Source of the DNA: Jiella soli
Lineage (GTDB): Bacteria; Pseudomonadota; Alphaproteobacteria; Rhizobiales; Rhizobiaceae
NCBI RefSeq assembly: GCF_020615385.1
Contig: NZ_JAJAVB010000004.1
Location: forward strand, 119,706 to 183,705
Length of the DNA: 64,000 nucleotides
Direction of reading: 5' to 3'
A program made the position numbers and the translations under genes. A model generated the notes under the pieces. That model had not been told where the DNA came from and searched no databases. It saw only the letters and a list, made by a program, of their open reading frames with translations. Within the stretch, counting starts at the first letter, position 1. Each line of letters begins with the position of its first letter. Of this stretch, positions 1-8,775 are shown piece after piece.

Positions 1-353
1 AGCCGCGCAACCAGGGCCATGCTGAGAACTGGACGACGCGCTATCCGATCGGCGCGCTGGTCCCCATGGCGGCGCTGATCCGGGCCGCGAGCCGGCTCGA
101 CCTCTCGGCGATCAGGCTGCCGCTGCTCGTCTTGTATTCGCAGAACGACAAGGTGGTCGATCCGAACGCGACGGAGCGCGTCCTGTCCGAGTGGGGCGGC
201 CCGCACCAGGCGGTGGACGTGCCGGTCTCGGGCGATCGGTCGAACCACGTCCTCGCCGGCGCGATCCTCTCGCCGCAGACGACCGACGAACTGGCCGAGC
301 GCATCGTTGAGTGGGTGAAGGCGCTGCCAGGCAAGGATGGCTCTCGGAAATAG
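1..353 (+). CDS. Alpha/beta hydrolase, C-terminal part (cut by window start)
   Basis: The reading frame is already open at the first base and ends at a TAG at 351-353, so only about the last 117 residues are present. The visible piece has the strand-then-acid-loop of alpha/beta hydrolases, LLVLYSQNDKVVDP, where the Asp is the likely catalytic acid. About 50 residues later GDRSNHVLAG supplies a likely catalytic His. The nucleophile elbow lies outside the window, so the substrate class (esterase, lipase-like or lysophospholipase-like) cannot be given. The gene reads towards the opposite-strand pgsA. Confidence 0.7.
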   Translation, partial: PRNQGHAENWTTRYPIGALVPMAALIRAASRLDLSAIRLPLLVLYSQNDKVVDPNATERVLSEWGGPHQAVDVPVSGDRSNHVLAGAILSPQTTDELAERIVEWVKALPGKDGSRK

Positions 354-478
354 CCGCGGACGATCGACGGGACCCGTATGGCAGCAAGGAGGATCGCCCT
401 GCGATTGGCGGAGGCTTGCGACTGTCGGGCTCGTTTCGATCGAAGGGGCCGGCGCGAATCCTGCGGCCGCCCTCTTCC

Positions 479-1060
479 TCAATCCTCGATATGCCGCAGC
501 CCGGCGCGAAAATAGTCCCAGCCGGTGTAGAGCGTGATCACCGCGGAGACCCAGAGGAGGAGGATGCCGGCGATGGTCACGCCCGGCACGATCTTGTCGC
601 CGGCGGGGCCGAGGAGCAGGAAGCCGATGGCGATCATCTGCATCGTCGTCTTCCACTTGGCGAGGCGGGTGACGGGGACCGAGACCTTCAGCTCGGCGAG
701 ATATTCCCTGAGGCCGGAGACGAGGATCTCGCGGCATAAAATCACGATCGCCGCCCACAGGCTCCAGCCGGCGATGGTGCCGTCGGCCGCGAGCAGGAGG
801 AGGGCGGCGGCGACCAGCAGCTTGTCGGCGATCGGGTCGAGCATCCGGCCGATGGTCGAGGTCTGTTGCCAGGCGCGGGCGAGATAGCCGTCGAAATAGT
901 CGGTGACCGAGGCGATGAGGAAGATCGTCAGCGCCGACCAGCGGGCATAGTCCGGACTGTGCAGGTGCCCCTCCATGAAGAAGGTGAGCACGACCAACGG
1001 CACGCAGACGATGCGGAAATAGGTGAGCAGATTTGGAAGGCTTAAGGCCCGAGATGCCAT
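479..1060 (-). CDS. pgsA: CDP-diacylglycerol--glycerol-3-phosphate 3-phosphatidyltransferase
   Basis: Integral membrane enzyme (193 aa) that makes phosphatidylglycerol phosphate from CDP-diacylglycerol and glycerol 3-phosphate, the committed step to phosphatidylglycerol and cardiolipin. The CDP-alcohol phosphatidyltransferase signature D-x2-D-G-x2-A-R-x8-G-x3-D-x3-D is intact (DYFDGYLAR then GRMLDPIAD, around residues 53-80). Several hydrophobic helices surround it. The length is usual for the family. It lies about 90 bases downstream of uvrC on the same strand. The pairing of uvrC and pgsA is common in Rhizobiales, so the two may be cotranscribed. The ATG start at 1060 has only a weak ribosome-binding site. 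Confidence 0.95.
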   Translation of the reverse strand: MASRALSLPNLLTYFRIVCVPLVVLTFFMEGHLHSPDYARWSALTIFLIASVTDYFDGYLARAWQQTSTIGRMLDPIADKLLVAAALLLLAADGTIAGWSLWAAIVILCREILVSGLREYLAELKVSVPVTRLAKWKTTMQMIAIGFLLLGPAGDKIVPGVTIAGILLLWVSAVITLYTGWDYFRAGLRHIED

Positions 1061-1151
1061 GAGACGGTCCGATCCGGAAAGGCGCGACAGTCAAAGCGTG
1101 GCAGGACGCCCCGCGTCAACCGTCGCTAGCCCGTGAAATGATGATGTTTCG

Positions 1152-3332
1152 CTAATCGCGCTCGTGGAAATGGTCGTAGATCGACCGGGCCATGGCCGCG
1201 GAAATCCCCTCGACCGCGGTGAGATCGCTGAGCGCGGCCCGCGAGACGGCCTTCGCCGTTCCGAAGTGGTGCAGGAGCGCGCGCTTGCGAGAGGGGCCGA
1301 TGCCGCCGATCTCGTCGAGCGGGTTCTTGGTGAGTTCCTTCTTGCGCCGTGCCCGGTGCGAGCCGATGGCGAAGCGGTGCGCCTCGTCGCGCAGGCGCTG
1401 GACGAAATAGAGCACCGGGTCGCGCGGCGGCAGCGAGAAGGGCTCGCGCCCCTCGGTCACGAAGCGCTCGCGCCCGGCATCGCGGTCGACACCCTTGGCG
1501 ACGCCGATCGTCGTCACCTTGTCGGCGATGCCGAGCTCTTCAAGGATCGCGCGGACGGCCGAGATCTGCCCCTTGCCGCCGTCGATCAGGACGAGGTCCG
1601 GCCAGGCCGGCATGGCGGCATCCGCGAGCGCGTCGTCCTCCTCGCTCTCCGGCGGCTCGGGCGACTGCGCGGCGACCGCGAGCGAGCCTGCCGCTTCCGG
1701 CGCGGCCTGATCGGGATCCGACGGGGCCGGCGCCTCCTCGCCATGTTCCTTCAGGAGACGCGAGAAGCGTCGGCGCATGACCTCCTTCATCATGCCGAAA
1801 TCGTCGCCGGGGGTGATGTCCGCGCCCTTGATGTTGAACTTGCGGTACTGGTTCTTGGCGAACCCCTCCGGGCCGGCGACGATCATGGCGCCGACGGCGT
1901 TGGTCCCCATGATATGGGAGTTGTCGTAGACCTCGATCCGCCGCGGCGTCCGGGCGAGGCCGAAGGTTTCCTCGAGACCCTTCAGAAGCCGCGCCTGCGA
2001 GGACGTCTCGGCGAGCCTTCGTCCGAGCGCTTCCCGGGCATTGGCGCTCGCATGGTCGACGAGCTCCTTCTTGAGCCCGCGCGCGGGAACGGCGATCTCG
2101 ACGCGTCGCTCGGCCCGAAGGCTCAAGGCCTCGGCGAGCAGCGTCTCGTCCTCGACCTTGATCGGCAGGAGCATCAGCCGCGGCGCCGGCTTGTCGTCGT
2201 AGAACTGGGCGAGGAAGGCGCCGAGCACCGCCTCCGGCTCGAGCGAGGAATCGGCCTTGGGGAAATAGGCGCGGTTGCCCCAGTTCTGGCCGGTGCGGAA
2301 GAAGAAGACCTGGATGCAGGTGAGGCCGCCCTCCTGATGGATGGCGAAGACGTCGGCCTCCTCGATCCCCTGCGGATTGATGCCCTGGTGGCTCTGGACA
2401 TGGGAGAGGGCGGAGAGGCGGTCCCGGTAGATCGCAGCACGCTCGAAGTCGAGATCGTCCGAGGCCTCCTGCATCGCCGACGCCATGCCGCTCTTGATCT
2501 GGTTCGAGCGGCCGGAGAGGAAGGCCTTCGCTTCGCCCACAAGCCCGGCATAGTCCTCGCGGGAGATCTCGCCGGTGCAGGGGCCGGAGCAGCGCTTGAT
2601 CTGGTAGAGCAGGCATGGGCGCGTGCGGCTCTCATAGACCGAATCGGTGCAGGTGCGCAGCAGGAAGGCGCGCTGCAGCGAGTTGATCGTGCGCCCGACC
2701 GCGCCGGCCGAGGCGAAGGGGCCGAAATAGGTGCCCTTTCGCGAGCGCGCGCCGCGATGCTTCATGATCGCCGGCGCCTCGTGATCCTCCGAGACCAGGA
2801 TGTAGGGGAACGACTTGTCGTCCCGCATCAGAACGTTGAAGCGCGGGCGCAGCCGCTTGATGAGGTTCGCCTCGAGAAGCAGCGCCTCGGTCTCGGTGCG
2901 GACCGTCACGAACTCCATGTGCCGGGTCTTGGCGATCATCCGCGCGATGCGCTGGGTGTGACCGCCGAGGCGGGTGTAGTTCGCGACGCGCTTCTTCAGA
3001 GACCGCGCCTTGCCGACATAGAGGATTTCGCCGTCGGCGCCGAACATGCGGTAGACGCCCGGCCGGTTCGGCAGCCGCTTCGCGAAGGCCGCGATGAGTT
3101 CGGCCCCGACGAGGTCGCCGTCGATCGCCTTGCCGCCGTCATCCCACTCGATCGCCGCGAGCAGCGTGGCGCTCGCCCCCGCGGTCGATGCCGGCTCGCT
3201 GTCCTCGGTCTCCTGCAGGTCCTCGTCGTCGAACGGTTCGGCTTCGTCTGTCATCTCGTCCTGTTCGGGCATGCGGGGCATCAGCGCTCTCGCCGGCCGC
3301 CTCGACCAGCGTTGTGGTCTCCGACGGTTCAC
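1152..3332 (-). CDS. uvrC: Excinuclease ABC subunit C
   Basis: Nucleotide-excision-repair endonuclease (726 aa) that makes the 3' and 5' incisions beside a lesion held by UvrB. In order: a GIY-YIG nuclease domain ([18 protein letters not shown], about residues 91-108), Cys residues in the [13 protein letters not shown] segment, a UVR motif, the RNase-H-like C-terminal nuclease with VLIDGGKGQ, and two helix-hairpin-helix motifs ending the protein ([14 protein letters not shown]). It is longer than the usual 600-650 aa because of an acidic N-terminal extension and an acidic Pro/Glu-rich insert of about 55 residues before the second nuclease domain. The GTG start at 3332 was chosen because AAGGA sits 7 bases upstream. 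An ATG at 3281 is the alternative. Confidence 0.96.
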   Translation of the reverse strand: MNRRRPQRWSRRPARALMPRMPEQDEMTDEAEPFDDEDLQETEDSEPASTAGASATLLAAIEWDDGGKAIDGDLVGAELIAAFAKRLPNRPGVYRMFGADGEILYVGKARSLKKRVANYTRLGGHTQRIARMIAKTRHMEFVTVRTETEALLLEANLIKRLRPRFNVLMRDDKSFPYILVSEDHEAPAIMKHRGARSRKGTYFGPFASAGAVGRTINSLQRAFLLRTCTDSVYESRTRPCLLYQIKRCSGPCTGEISREDYAGLVGEAKAFLSGRSNQIKSGMASAMQEASDDLDFERAAIYRDRLSALSHVQSHQGINPQGIEEADVFAIHQEGGLTCIQVFFFRTGQNWGNRAYFPKADSSLEPEAVLGAFLAQFYDDKPAPRLMLLPIKVEDETLLAEALSLRAERRVEIAVPARGLKKELVDHASANAREALGRRLAETSSQARLLKGLEETFGLARTPRRIEVYDNSHIMGTNAVGAMIVAGPEGFAKNQYRKFNIKGADITPGDDFGMMKEVMRRRFSRLLKEHGEEAPAPSDPDQAAPEAAGSLAVAAQSPEPPESEEDDALADAAMPAWPDLVLIDGGKGQISAVRAILEELGIADKVTTIGVAKGVDRDAGRERFVTEGREPFSLPPRDPVLYFVQRLRDEAHRFAIGSHRARRKKELTKNPLDEIGGIGPSRKRALLHHFGTAKAVSRAALSDLTAVEGISAAMARSIYDHFHERD

Positions 3333-3563
3333 GGGCGATCCTTCATCCGGTGTTCGTCCTTATATGATTCTTTCGCCGCCCGAATGCAGGGGGGCGCCCT
3401 CTGCCGAACAAGCCGGGGTGGGGACGGAGGGTTCACGCGCGTTGCAGGTCTGCAACATTTCCTGAAAACTTGGCCGAGCCGCCACAGAATCCGCACCCGG
3501 CTCTTCTTTAGCTCTCGTCACTCCCCACCTCTTCCTGGTGATATCGCAACGGTGGTGCCAGCC

Positions 3564-4235
3564 ATGCGCAAGCATCTCGGAACTTCGCTTCTCGCTGCCG
3601 CGCTTTTCGGCCTTGCCTCGGGCTTTCCCGCGCAGGCGGCGGATATTGCGACGCTCGAAGACCGGCTGCCGCCGGCTCCCGCCGAGGCGGCGCAGCCAGT
3701 CTATGTCTGGACCGGTGCCTATGCCGGCGCCTTCGTCGGCTACAACACCACGAATTTCAACCAGAGCGGCGGTGCGTCCTTCGATGCCGACGGTTTCGTC
3801 GGCGGCGTCTATTCCGGCTACAATTTCCAGGACGGTCCGCTGGTCTATGGCCTCGAAGCCGATTTCGGCGGCTCCGGCGTGGACGGGAACGGCTACAATG
3901 CGGCCGCCGGCGCGCAGACCGGCGCCGAGGAGAACGTCTTCGGCTCGCTGAGGGCCCGGGTCGGCGTCGCGGCCGATCCATTCCTGGTCTTTGCCACCGG
4001 CGGCGCGGCGGTCTCCAACAACAAGCTCACGCTCGGCAGCGCATCGGACACCAAGACCAGCACCGGCTACACGGTGGGCGGCGGCATCGACGCAAAGATC
4101 ACCGACAATGTCTCCGCCCGGCTCGAATATCGCTATTCGGACTACGGCAAGGAGACCTACGATCTCGGCAATACCAGCGTGTCGTCAGGCTTCGACGAGC
4201 ACTCGATCCGCGCCGGCGTCGCACTGAAGTTCTGA
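3564..4235 (+). CDS. Outer-membrane beta-barrel protein (Omp25/31-like)
   Basis: A 223-aa exported protein with a clear signal peptide (MRKHLGTSLLAAALFGL, predicted cleavage after AQA near residue 27). A Pro-rich linker and then an eight-stranded-type barrel sequence follow, with alternating aromatic and small residues (VWTGAYAGAFVGYN, YSGYNFQDGPLVYGLEADF). The last residue is Phe, the usual outer-membrane insertion signal. This architecture matches the small porin-like OmpA/Omp25/Omp31 proteins abundant in Rhizobiales, which contribute to outer-membrane integrity. Whether it forms a pore is not shown. The gene is divergent from uvrC. A frame stays open far upstream but the signal peptide fixes the start. 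Confidence 0.85.
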   Translation: MRKHLGTSLLAAALFGLASGFPAQAADIATLEDRLPPAPAEAAQPVYVWTGAYAGAFVGYNTTNFNQSGGASFDADGFVGGVYSGYNFQDGPLVYGLEADFGGSGVDGNGYNAAAGAQTGAEENVFGSLRARVGVAADPFLVFATGGAAVSNNKLTLGSASDTKTSTGYTVGGGIDAKITDNVSARLEYRYSDYGKETYDLGNTSVSSGFDEHSIRAGVALKF

Positions 4236-4241
4236 GTGATG

Positions 4242-4280
4242 AAGCGGGCCACGGCTGCCGGTCCCTGCGGCCCGCTTTAG
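4242..4280. terminator. Hairpin between convergent genes
   Basis: Nine-base arms AAGCGGGCC (4242-4250) and GGCCCGCTT (4269-4277) can pair. The gap between the barrel-protein gene and the convergent GST gene contains little else. The T-run after the stem is short on either strand, so it is a probable bidirectional terminator of moderate strength. Confidence 0.55.
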
Positions 4281-4295
4281 GTTTGCCGGGCCCGA

Positions 4296-4901
4296 TCAGG
4301 CCTGGCGCGGGCCGAGCTCGGTGAAGGCCGGAAAGACGGTCGGGAACGCGTCGAGCCAGGCCGCGAGCTTCGGCCGCTCCGCTTCGATCTTGCCTTCCAT
4401 GCGGAAGCGCATCCAGCCGAGGAGGCCGGCCAGCGCGAAATGCGCCGTGGTCGGCTCTGCGGGAAGTTGGTCGAGCATCTCTTCCAGCTTCGCCAGGCCG
4501 CGATCGGCCTTGTTCATCTGCTTGTCGATCCAGCCCGTATAGCGCTTGTCCTCCGGGCGGTAGCGGACCTCGTAGACGGTGAGGATCAGTGCGTCGCCGA
4601 CCCCGTCCGCCAGCGCCTCGAAGGTCTTCACGAACCGCCAGGCGTCGAGGCTCTGGGGCACGAGCTGGTTGCCGCTCATCCGGTCGAACAGGTCGCAGAT
4701 GACCTTGCTGTCATAGACCGTGGACCCGTCATCGAGGACGAGCACCGGGATCTTGCCGAGAGGATTGGCGGCGAGGAGGTCGGCGGGCTCGTCGGAGGTG
4801 ACGGTCGGCACGGCTTCGACGGGAAGGTCGCAATGGTGCGCGGCCATCCGGGTCTTGGCTGCGAAGGGCGAGGCCGGCGAATAAAAGAGGCGCATGGTCA
4901 T
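4296..4901 (-). CDS. Glutathione S-transferase family protein
   Basis: A 201-aa soluble protein with the two-domain GST layout. The N-terminal thioredoxin-like half opens with LFYSPASPFAAKTR, where a Ser takes the catalytic position near residue 10. NPLGKIPVLVLDDG supplies the cis-Pro loop, and YDSKVICDLFDRM is the glutathione-binding acid/Ser element. The C-terminal half is all-helical. The start codon lies 6 bases after the stop of the secreted-protein gene at 4908-5462 on the same strand, so they probably form an operon. The substrate is unknown. A second ATG two codons downstream is equally possible. Confidence 0.88.
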   Translation of the reverse strand: MTMRLFYSPASPFAAKTRMAAHHCDLPVEAVPTVTSDEPADLLAANPLGKIPVLVLDDGSTVYDSKVICDLFDRMSGNQLVPQSLDAWRFVKTFEALADGVGDALILTVYEVRYRPEDKRYTGWIDKQMNKADRGLAKLEEMLDQLPAEPTTAHFALAGLLGWMRFRMEGKIEAERPKLAAWLDAFPTVFPAFTELGPRQA

Positions 4902-4907
4902 TCCGGT

Positions 4908-5462
4908 TCAGCCCTTCGACACGAAGCCCTGATAGGTCTGGTAGCTCCGCCCTTCCGGCGGATAGCGACGAAGCGACTGGCAGTTGGCGCCGTAGACGTG
5001 CCATTCGTCGAGGCCGAGTACGCAACCCTCGGCGCGCCAGCCCGGCGCCGGCGAGAAGATGCCGAGATACTGGCCGGCCGCGGCAAAGCCCATAGGATAT
5101 TCGATGATGTAATAGACCGTGCGGCGCTTGCCGTCGGAGATCAGCGCCTGCGCCTCGCACCAGCGGCGCTCGATCGGCTGCGCCGGGGGAATGTCGTCCT
5201 CGGCCGGCGCATATTGCGGGATGAAGGCCCGCTCGTGCATCCCGCTGAACTCCAGGATCTCGAGCTGGCGTTCCAGGACGCGCGGCGCGCCATATTCGAA
5301 CTGGTCCTCGACCTCGCCAAGGACGCCCGCGTCGTCGCATGCCGGGACATGAGCCTCGACCGGCGGTGCGGAATAGGTGCCGAGGTCGGCGGCGGCGGCC
5401 GGCCGGGCAAGGGTGCCGGCGGCAACAAGCGCCGCGAGGAGGGCGGTGGGGAGAAAACGCAT
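4908..5462 (-). CDS. Secreted protein of unknown function
   Basis: I do not recognise a named family. The 184-aa product begins with a typical signal peptide (MRFLPTALLAALVAAGTLA, then RPAAAAD, likely cleavage after AAA) and carries four Cys in the mature part (PACDD, RRWCEAQ, AEGCVLG, GANCQS), enough for two periplasmic disulfides. It is rich in aromatic residues near the C-terminus. A further upstream start (5513) would bury the signal peptide behind 17 residues and has no better ribosome site, so 5462 was chosen. It is the first gene of a likely two-gene unit with the GST just downstream. Confidence 0.7.
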   Translation of the reverse strand: MRFLPTALLAALVAAGTLARPAAAADLGTYSAPPVEAHVPACDDAGVLGEVEDQFEYGAPRVLERQLEILEFSGMHERAFIPQYAPAEDDIPPAQPIERRWCEAQALISDGKRRTVYYIIEYPMGFAAAGQYLGIFSPAPGWRAEGCVLGLDEWHVYGANCQSLRRYPPEGRSYQTYQGFVSKG

Positions 5463-5542
5463 GACCAAACTTTCCACGAGCACATGTCCGGATCGCGCGG
5501 AGGCTATCACCAAAGCGTCCGTGAATGGTGTCGATGAGGCTG

Positions 5543-6376
5543 CTAGCGACGCGTAAAAACGTCAGATGTTGCGCCCATGCCGCGCTCGAAGACCGGCAAC
5601 AGGCGTGTCAGGATGGCCTCCGCCTCGTCGGGGAAGATGAATGGCGGGTTGAGGACGGCAAGGCCCGAGCCGACGAATCGCTCCTCCGGCGCATAGGCCT
5701 CGCGCAGAAACTCGGCAAAGAGGACCCCCTCCGGGGCGAGCGCCGCGAGGCGTTCGCGGAGCGCTGCGACCATCGCTTGCCGCTTCATCGGATACCAGAC
5801 GGCATAGGTGCCGCCCGGCCAGCGCTTCATGGCGCGGGCGAGCGCGGTGGCGATATCGTCGACCTCGCTCGGCTTTTCGAAGGGCGGATCGATGAAGACG
5901 AGGCCGCGCTTCTCCTTGGGCGGCAGGTGCGCGCCGAGCGCCAGCCAGGCATCGAGTTCGATCGTCTTGACCTGCGTGTCACCGGCAAAGAGCGCCCTCA
6001 GCGCAGCGGCGTCGGCGGGGTGGAGCTCGTAGGCAGAGAGGCGGTCCTGCGGCCGCAGGAGCCGGCGCACGAGAAGCGGCGAGCCGGGATAGCGGCCGGC
6101 CGCAACGTCCTCGCGCACGGCTTCCCAATAAGAGGCAAATAGCGGGTCGGACAGGATCTCAGTGGAGGCCGTCGCAAGGCGCCGGATGCCGTCCTCGGCT
6201 TCGCCGGTTCGTCTCGCCTCGTCGCCGCCGAGGTCGTAGAGGCCGCGGCCGCCATGAGTGTCGAAGACGCGGAACGGTTTATCCTTGCGCTGGAGATAGG
6301 CGACGAGACGCGCCAACAGGACATGCTTCACCACATCGGCGAAGTTTCCGGCGTGAAAGGCGTGGCGGTAGTTCAC
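5543..6376 (-). CDS. rlmJ: 23S rRNA (adenine(2030)-N6)-methyltransferase
   Basis: Soluble SAM-dependent enzyme (277 aa) that methylates N6 of A2030 in 23S rRNA. The hallmark N-terminus MNYRHAFHAGNFADVVKH, the SAM-loop region YVFDTHGG-like segment (FRVFDTHGGRGLYDL) and the N6-adenine motif DPPFE (LVFIDPPFEKP) are all visible. Length matches E. coli RlmJ (about 280 aa). The start is GTG at 6376. No strong ribosome site precedes it, but the conserved N-terminus leaves no doubt. It is transcribed away from the reductase gene at 6568. Confidence 0.95.
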   Translation of the reverse strand: MNYRHAFHAGNFADVVKHVLLARLVAYLQRKDKPFRVFDTHGGRGLYDLGGDEARRTGEAEDGIRRLATASTEILSDPLFASYWEAVREDVAAGRYPGSPLLVRRLLRPQDRLSAYELHPADAAALRALFAGDTQVKTIELDAWLALGAHLPPKEKRGLVFIDPPFEKPSEVDDIATALARAMKRWPGGTYAVWYPMKRQAMVAALRERLAALAPEGVLFAEFLREAYAPEERFVGSGLAVLNPPFIFPDEAEAILTRLLPVFERGMGATSDVFTRR

Positions 6377-6567
6377 GTGTGTTGGGCCAAGTCCCTGTTG
6401 CTGCAGCCGGTTTAAGATTCGCCGCCACGATCTCGCGGTGCCTCGATCCGCTCCGGCGCAAGAACGCAGTGTTCACGCGTCTTTCCGCAGTGCAGCGGCC
6501 ACCCATCTGTCGCGACAACGCCGAGACCGCGCGTGAGGCGTCTTGGCATCCAGCAAGGGAGACCGCA

Positions 6568-7683
6568 ATGGTCGCATCCAAACTCTTCGAGCCCTACGAC
6601 CTCGGCCCGAACCGCCTGTCGAACCGCGTCGTCATGGCGCCGCTGACGCGCTCTCGCGCCAGCGACGAGCAGGTTCCGAAGGACATCCATGTCGAATATT
6701 ACCGCCAGCGCGCCGGCGCCGGCCTGATCATCACCGAGGCGACCAACATCTCGCCGGAAGGTCGCGGTTATGCCTTTACGCCCGGGATCTTCTCCGATGA
6801 GCAGGTGGAAGCCTGGAAGAAGGTCACTGACGCCGTCCACGCCGAGGGCGGCAAGATGTTCCTGCAGCTCTGGCATGTCGGCCGGATCTCGCATCCCGAC
6901 CTGCAGCCGGGCGGGACGCTGCCCGTCGCGCCATCGGCGGTGAAGCCGGAGATGAAGGCCTTCACCAAGGATGGCTTCAAGGACATCCCGGCGCCGCGGG
7001 CGCTCGACCGCGACGAGTTGCCGCGGGTCGTCGCGGACTACGTCAAGGCTGCGAAGAACTGCAAGGCCGCCGGTTTCGACGGTGTCGAGATCCATTCGGC
7101 CAATGGTTATCTCCTCGACCAGTTCCTGCGCGACGGCGCCAACAAGCGCACCGACGATTATGGCGGCTCGGTCGAAAACCGCATGCGCTTCCCGCTCGAA
7201 GTGGTCGATGCCGTGGTCGACGTGTGGGGAGCCGACCGCGTCGGCATCCGGATCTCGCCGGTCAGCCCGGCCAACGATCTCGCCGACAGCGACCCGGAGA
7301 AGGTGTTCGTCCCTTATGTCGAGGAACTGTCGAAGCGCGGCCTTGCCTATCTGCATGTCATCGAGGGCGCGACGCGCGGCGACCGCGATCCGCACGGCTT
7401 CAAGGCCTGGTCGCTGCGCGATCACTTCAAGGGCGCCTATATGGGCAACAACAGCTACACGCCCGAACTCGCGATCGAGCGCGTCGAGAAGGGCGAGATC
7501 GATCTCGTCTGTTTCGGCCGGGATTTCATCTCCAATCCGGACCTCGTCGAGCGGATGAAACTCGGCGCGCCGCTCGCCGAATGGGACGAGAAGACCTTCT
7601 ATGGTGGCGGTGCCGAGGGCTATGTCGACTATCCCGCGCTGAGCGAGGAGGAGAAGGCCCGCTACGCCGCCAAGGCCGCCTGA
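6568..7683 (+). CDS. Old yellow enzyme family alkene reductase (NemA-like)
   Basis: A 371-aa FMN-dependent TIM-barrel oxidoreductase that reduces activated C=C bonds, nitro groups or N-ethylmaleimide with NAD(P)H. Family marks seen: N-terminal VVMAPLTRSRA, the substrate-binding His/Asn pair in EIHSANGYLLDQF, the DDYGGSVENR loop and the C-terminal GRDFISNPDLVERM phosphate-binding segment. The ATG at 6568 is preceded by AAGGGAGA. The frame is open about 190 bases further upstream but those residues do not resemble the family. It stands alone and is followed by a strong hairpin terminator. Confidence 0.92.
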   Translation: MVASKLFEPYDLGPNRLSNRVVMAPLTRSRASDEQVPKDIHVEYYRQRAGAGLIITEATNISPEGRGYAFTPGIFSDEQVEAWKKVTDAVHAEGGKMFLQLWHVGRISHPDLQPGGTLPVAPSAVKPEMKAFTKDGFKDIPAPRALDRDELPRVVADYVKAAKNCKAAGFDGVEIHSANGYLLDQFLRDGANKRTDDYGGSVENRMRFPLEVVDAVVDVWGADRVGIRISPVSPANDLADSDPEKVFVPYVEELSKRGLAYLHVIEGATRGDRDPHGFKAWSLRDHFKGAYMGNNSYTPELAIERVEKGEIDLVCFGRDFISNPDLVERMKLGAPLAEWDEKTFYGGGAEGYVDYPALSEEEKARYAAKAA

Positions 7684-7722
7684 GACGGGGAGCGAGCAGC
7701 CTTCTTCAAGAGTCGAAAACGA

Positions 7723-7759
7723 CGAAAGCCGGGGTATCACGCCCCGGCTTTCGCATTTT
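7723..7759. terminator. Strong bidirectional terminator
   Basis: Perfect 12-base arms CGAAAGCCGGGG (7723-7734) and CCCCGGCTTTCG (7742-7753) with a 7-base loop, followed by CATTTTC. It lies between the convergent alkene-reductase and PadR genes and can serve both. Confidence 0.85.
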
Positions 7760-7803
7760 CGGGCCTCTTGGCGTGCCGGCGATGGGCAGCCGTGGCGGAC
7801 GTC

Positions 7804-8562
7804 TCAGCTCCGCTCGATCTCGCCGGCGGCCCGATCGAGCGCCGCGGTGATCGCCTGCACGCTTTCGGGCGAGACCTCGCCCTTGGCCAGCCGAACCTGA
7901 AGGGCGGCGCGCAGATTGTGCATGGCCCGCATCACCTCAGGCGCCGGAGCCTCGCCGAAACGCGCGCGCGCCTCTTCGAGCCGCGCGCGCACCGCCTGGA
8001 CCTCCTCGGCGTGAGCATCGAGCTCGGCCCGGCCTTCCGCCGTCAGCGAATAGAGCTTCTTGGCCCCTTGCGCCTCGCCTGCGATCAGCCCGGTCTCCTC
8101 GAGCAGCGTCAGCGTCGGATAGATGACGCCGGGGCTCGGGCTGTAATGGCCGCCGAAGGCCTCCTCGATCGCCTTGATGATCTCGTAGCCATGGCGCGGC
8201 TCGGCGGCGATGAGGTTGAGCGTCAGCCAGCGGAGGTCGCCCTGTTCGAGCGGTCGGCGGCGTCCGCCGGGACCGCCCCGGCCGCCGGGGCCGCCAGGCC
8301 CACCCCGGCCCCGCCAGGGGCCGCGGCCGAAGCCTTCCCGCATGAAGCGCTCGCGCGGCCCGTGGCGGTCGCCGCCGAACATGGCACGCCAGCGCAGCTT
8401 CGCCTCGCGCATCGCCTCGATGTCGTCGCCCTCCGGCCGGTCCTGGCCGAATGCCTCGTCGTCCTCCTCGAATGGCGCGTGGTCGCGCGCCTCGCGGCCG
8501 AACCCGCGCCCTCGGTCTGACCGGCAGCCGTGACGGCTGTGATCGTGATGATGTCCGAACAT
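7804..8562 (-). CDS. PadR-family repressor with His-rich N-terminus (YqjI-like)
   Basis: A 252-aa regulator. Residues 1-13 (MFGHHHDHSRHGC) offer five His and one Cys. Residues up to about 105 form a Gly/Arg-rich low-complexity region (GPGGRGGPGGRRR). A PadR winged helix then follows (LRWLTLNLIAAEPRHGYEII and SPGVIYPTLTLLEETGLI), with a C-terminal coiled dimerisation helix. This order matches E. coli YqjI, whose His/Cys-rich N-terminus binds nickel or iron and relieves repression. Metal sensing here is inferred. AAGGA lies 7 bases before the ATG. A palindrome 19 bases upstream is the likely autoregulatory operator. No yqjH-type ferric reductase lies next to it. Confidence 0.88.
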   Translation of the reverse strand: MFGHHHDHSRHGCRSDRGRGFGREARDHAPFEEDDEAFGQDRPEGDDIEAMREAKLRWRAMFGGDRHGPRERFMREGFGRGPWRGRGGPGGPGGRGGPGGRRRPLEQGDLRWLTLNLIAAEPRHGYEIIKAIEEAFGGHYSPSPGVIYPTLTLLEETGLIAGEAQGAKKLYSLTAEGRAELDAHAEEVQAVRARLEEARARFGEAPAPEVMRAMHNLRAALQVRLAKGEVSPESVQAITAALDRAAGEIERS

Positions 8563-8580
8563 GTCTTCGTCCTTTCTTAG

Positions 8581-8601
8581 ATATATCGATTACTGATATA
8601 T
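8581..8601. promoter_or_regulatory. Candidate PadR operator
   Basis: ATATATC (8581-8587) and GATATAT (8595-8601) form a 7-base inverted repeat with a 7-base spacer in the padR leader. The left arm is itself part of the self-complementary GATATATC (8580-8587). A further half-site TTATATCGA lies at 8631-8639. PadR proteins usually bind AT-rich palindromes of this kind at their own promoters, so autorepression is the likely role. Confidence 0.6.
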
Positions 8602-8775
8602 GGCAGATCGGATTCGTGTTGGCAAGATCGTTATATCGAAGAGCGCTCTTTTCTGCCCAAGGCTGCGTTGGAACCCTGGCTGGCGGCGCGCGAAGGGCGC
8701 CGGCGGTTTGCCCGGCTGAAGTCCGCAGCAAAAACTGATTTGGGTGAAGCGGGCGATTGCGCTAACGCTCGGCCC

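Noticed and set aside
1164..3563. Long plus-strand open frame through uvrC that joins the outer-membrane protein frame
   Set aside because: The part opposite uvrC is Arg/Ala/Gly/Asp-rich shadow sequence. The true protein starts at its signal peptide at 3564.
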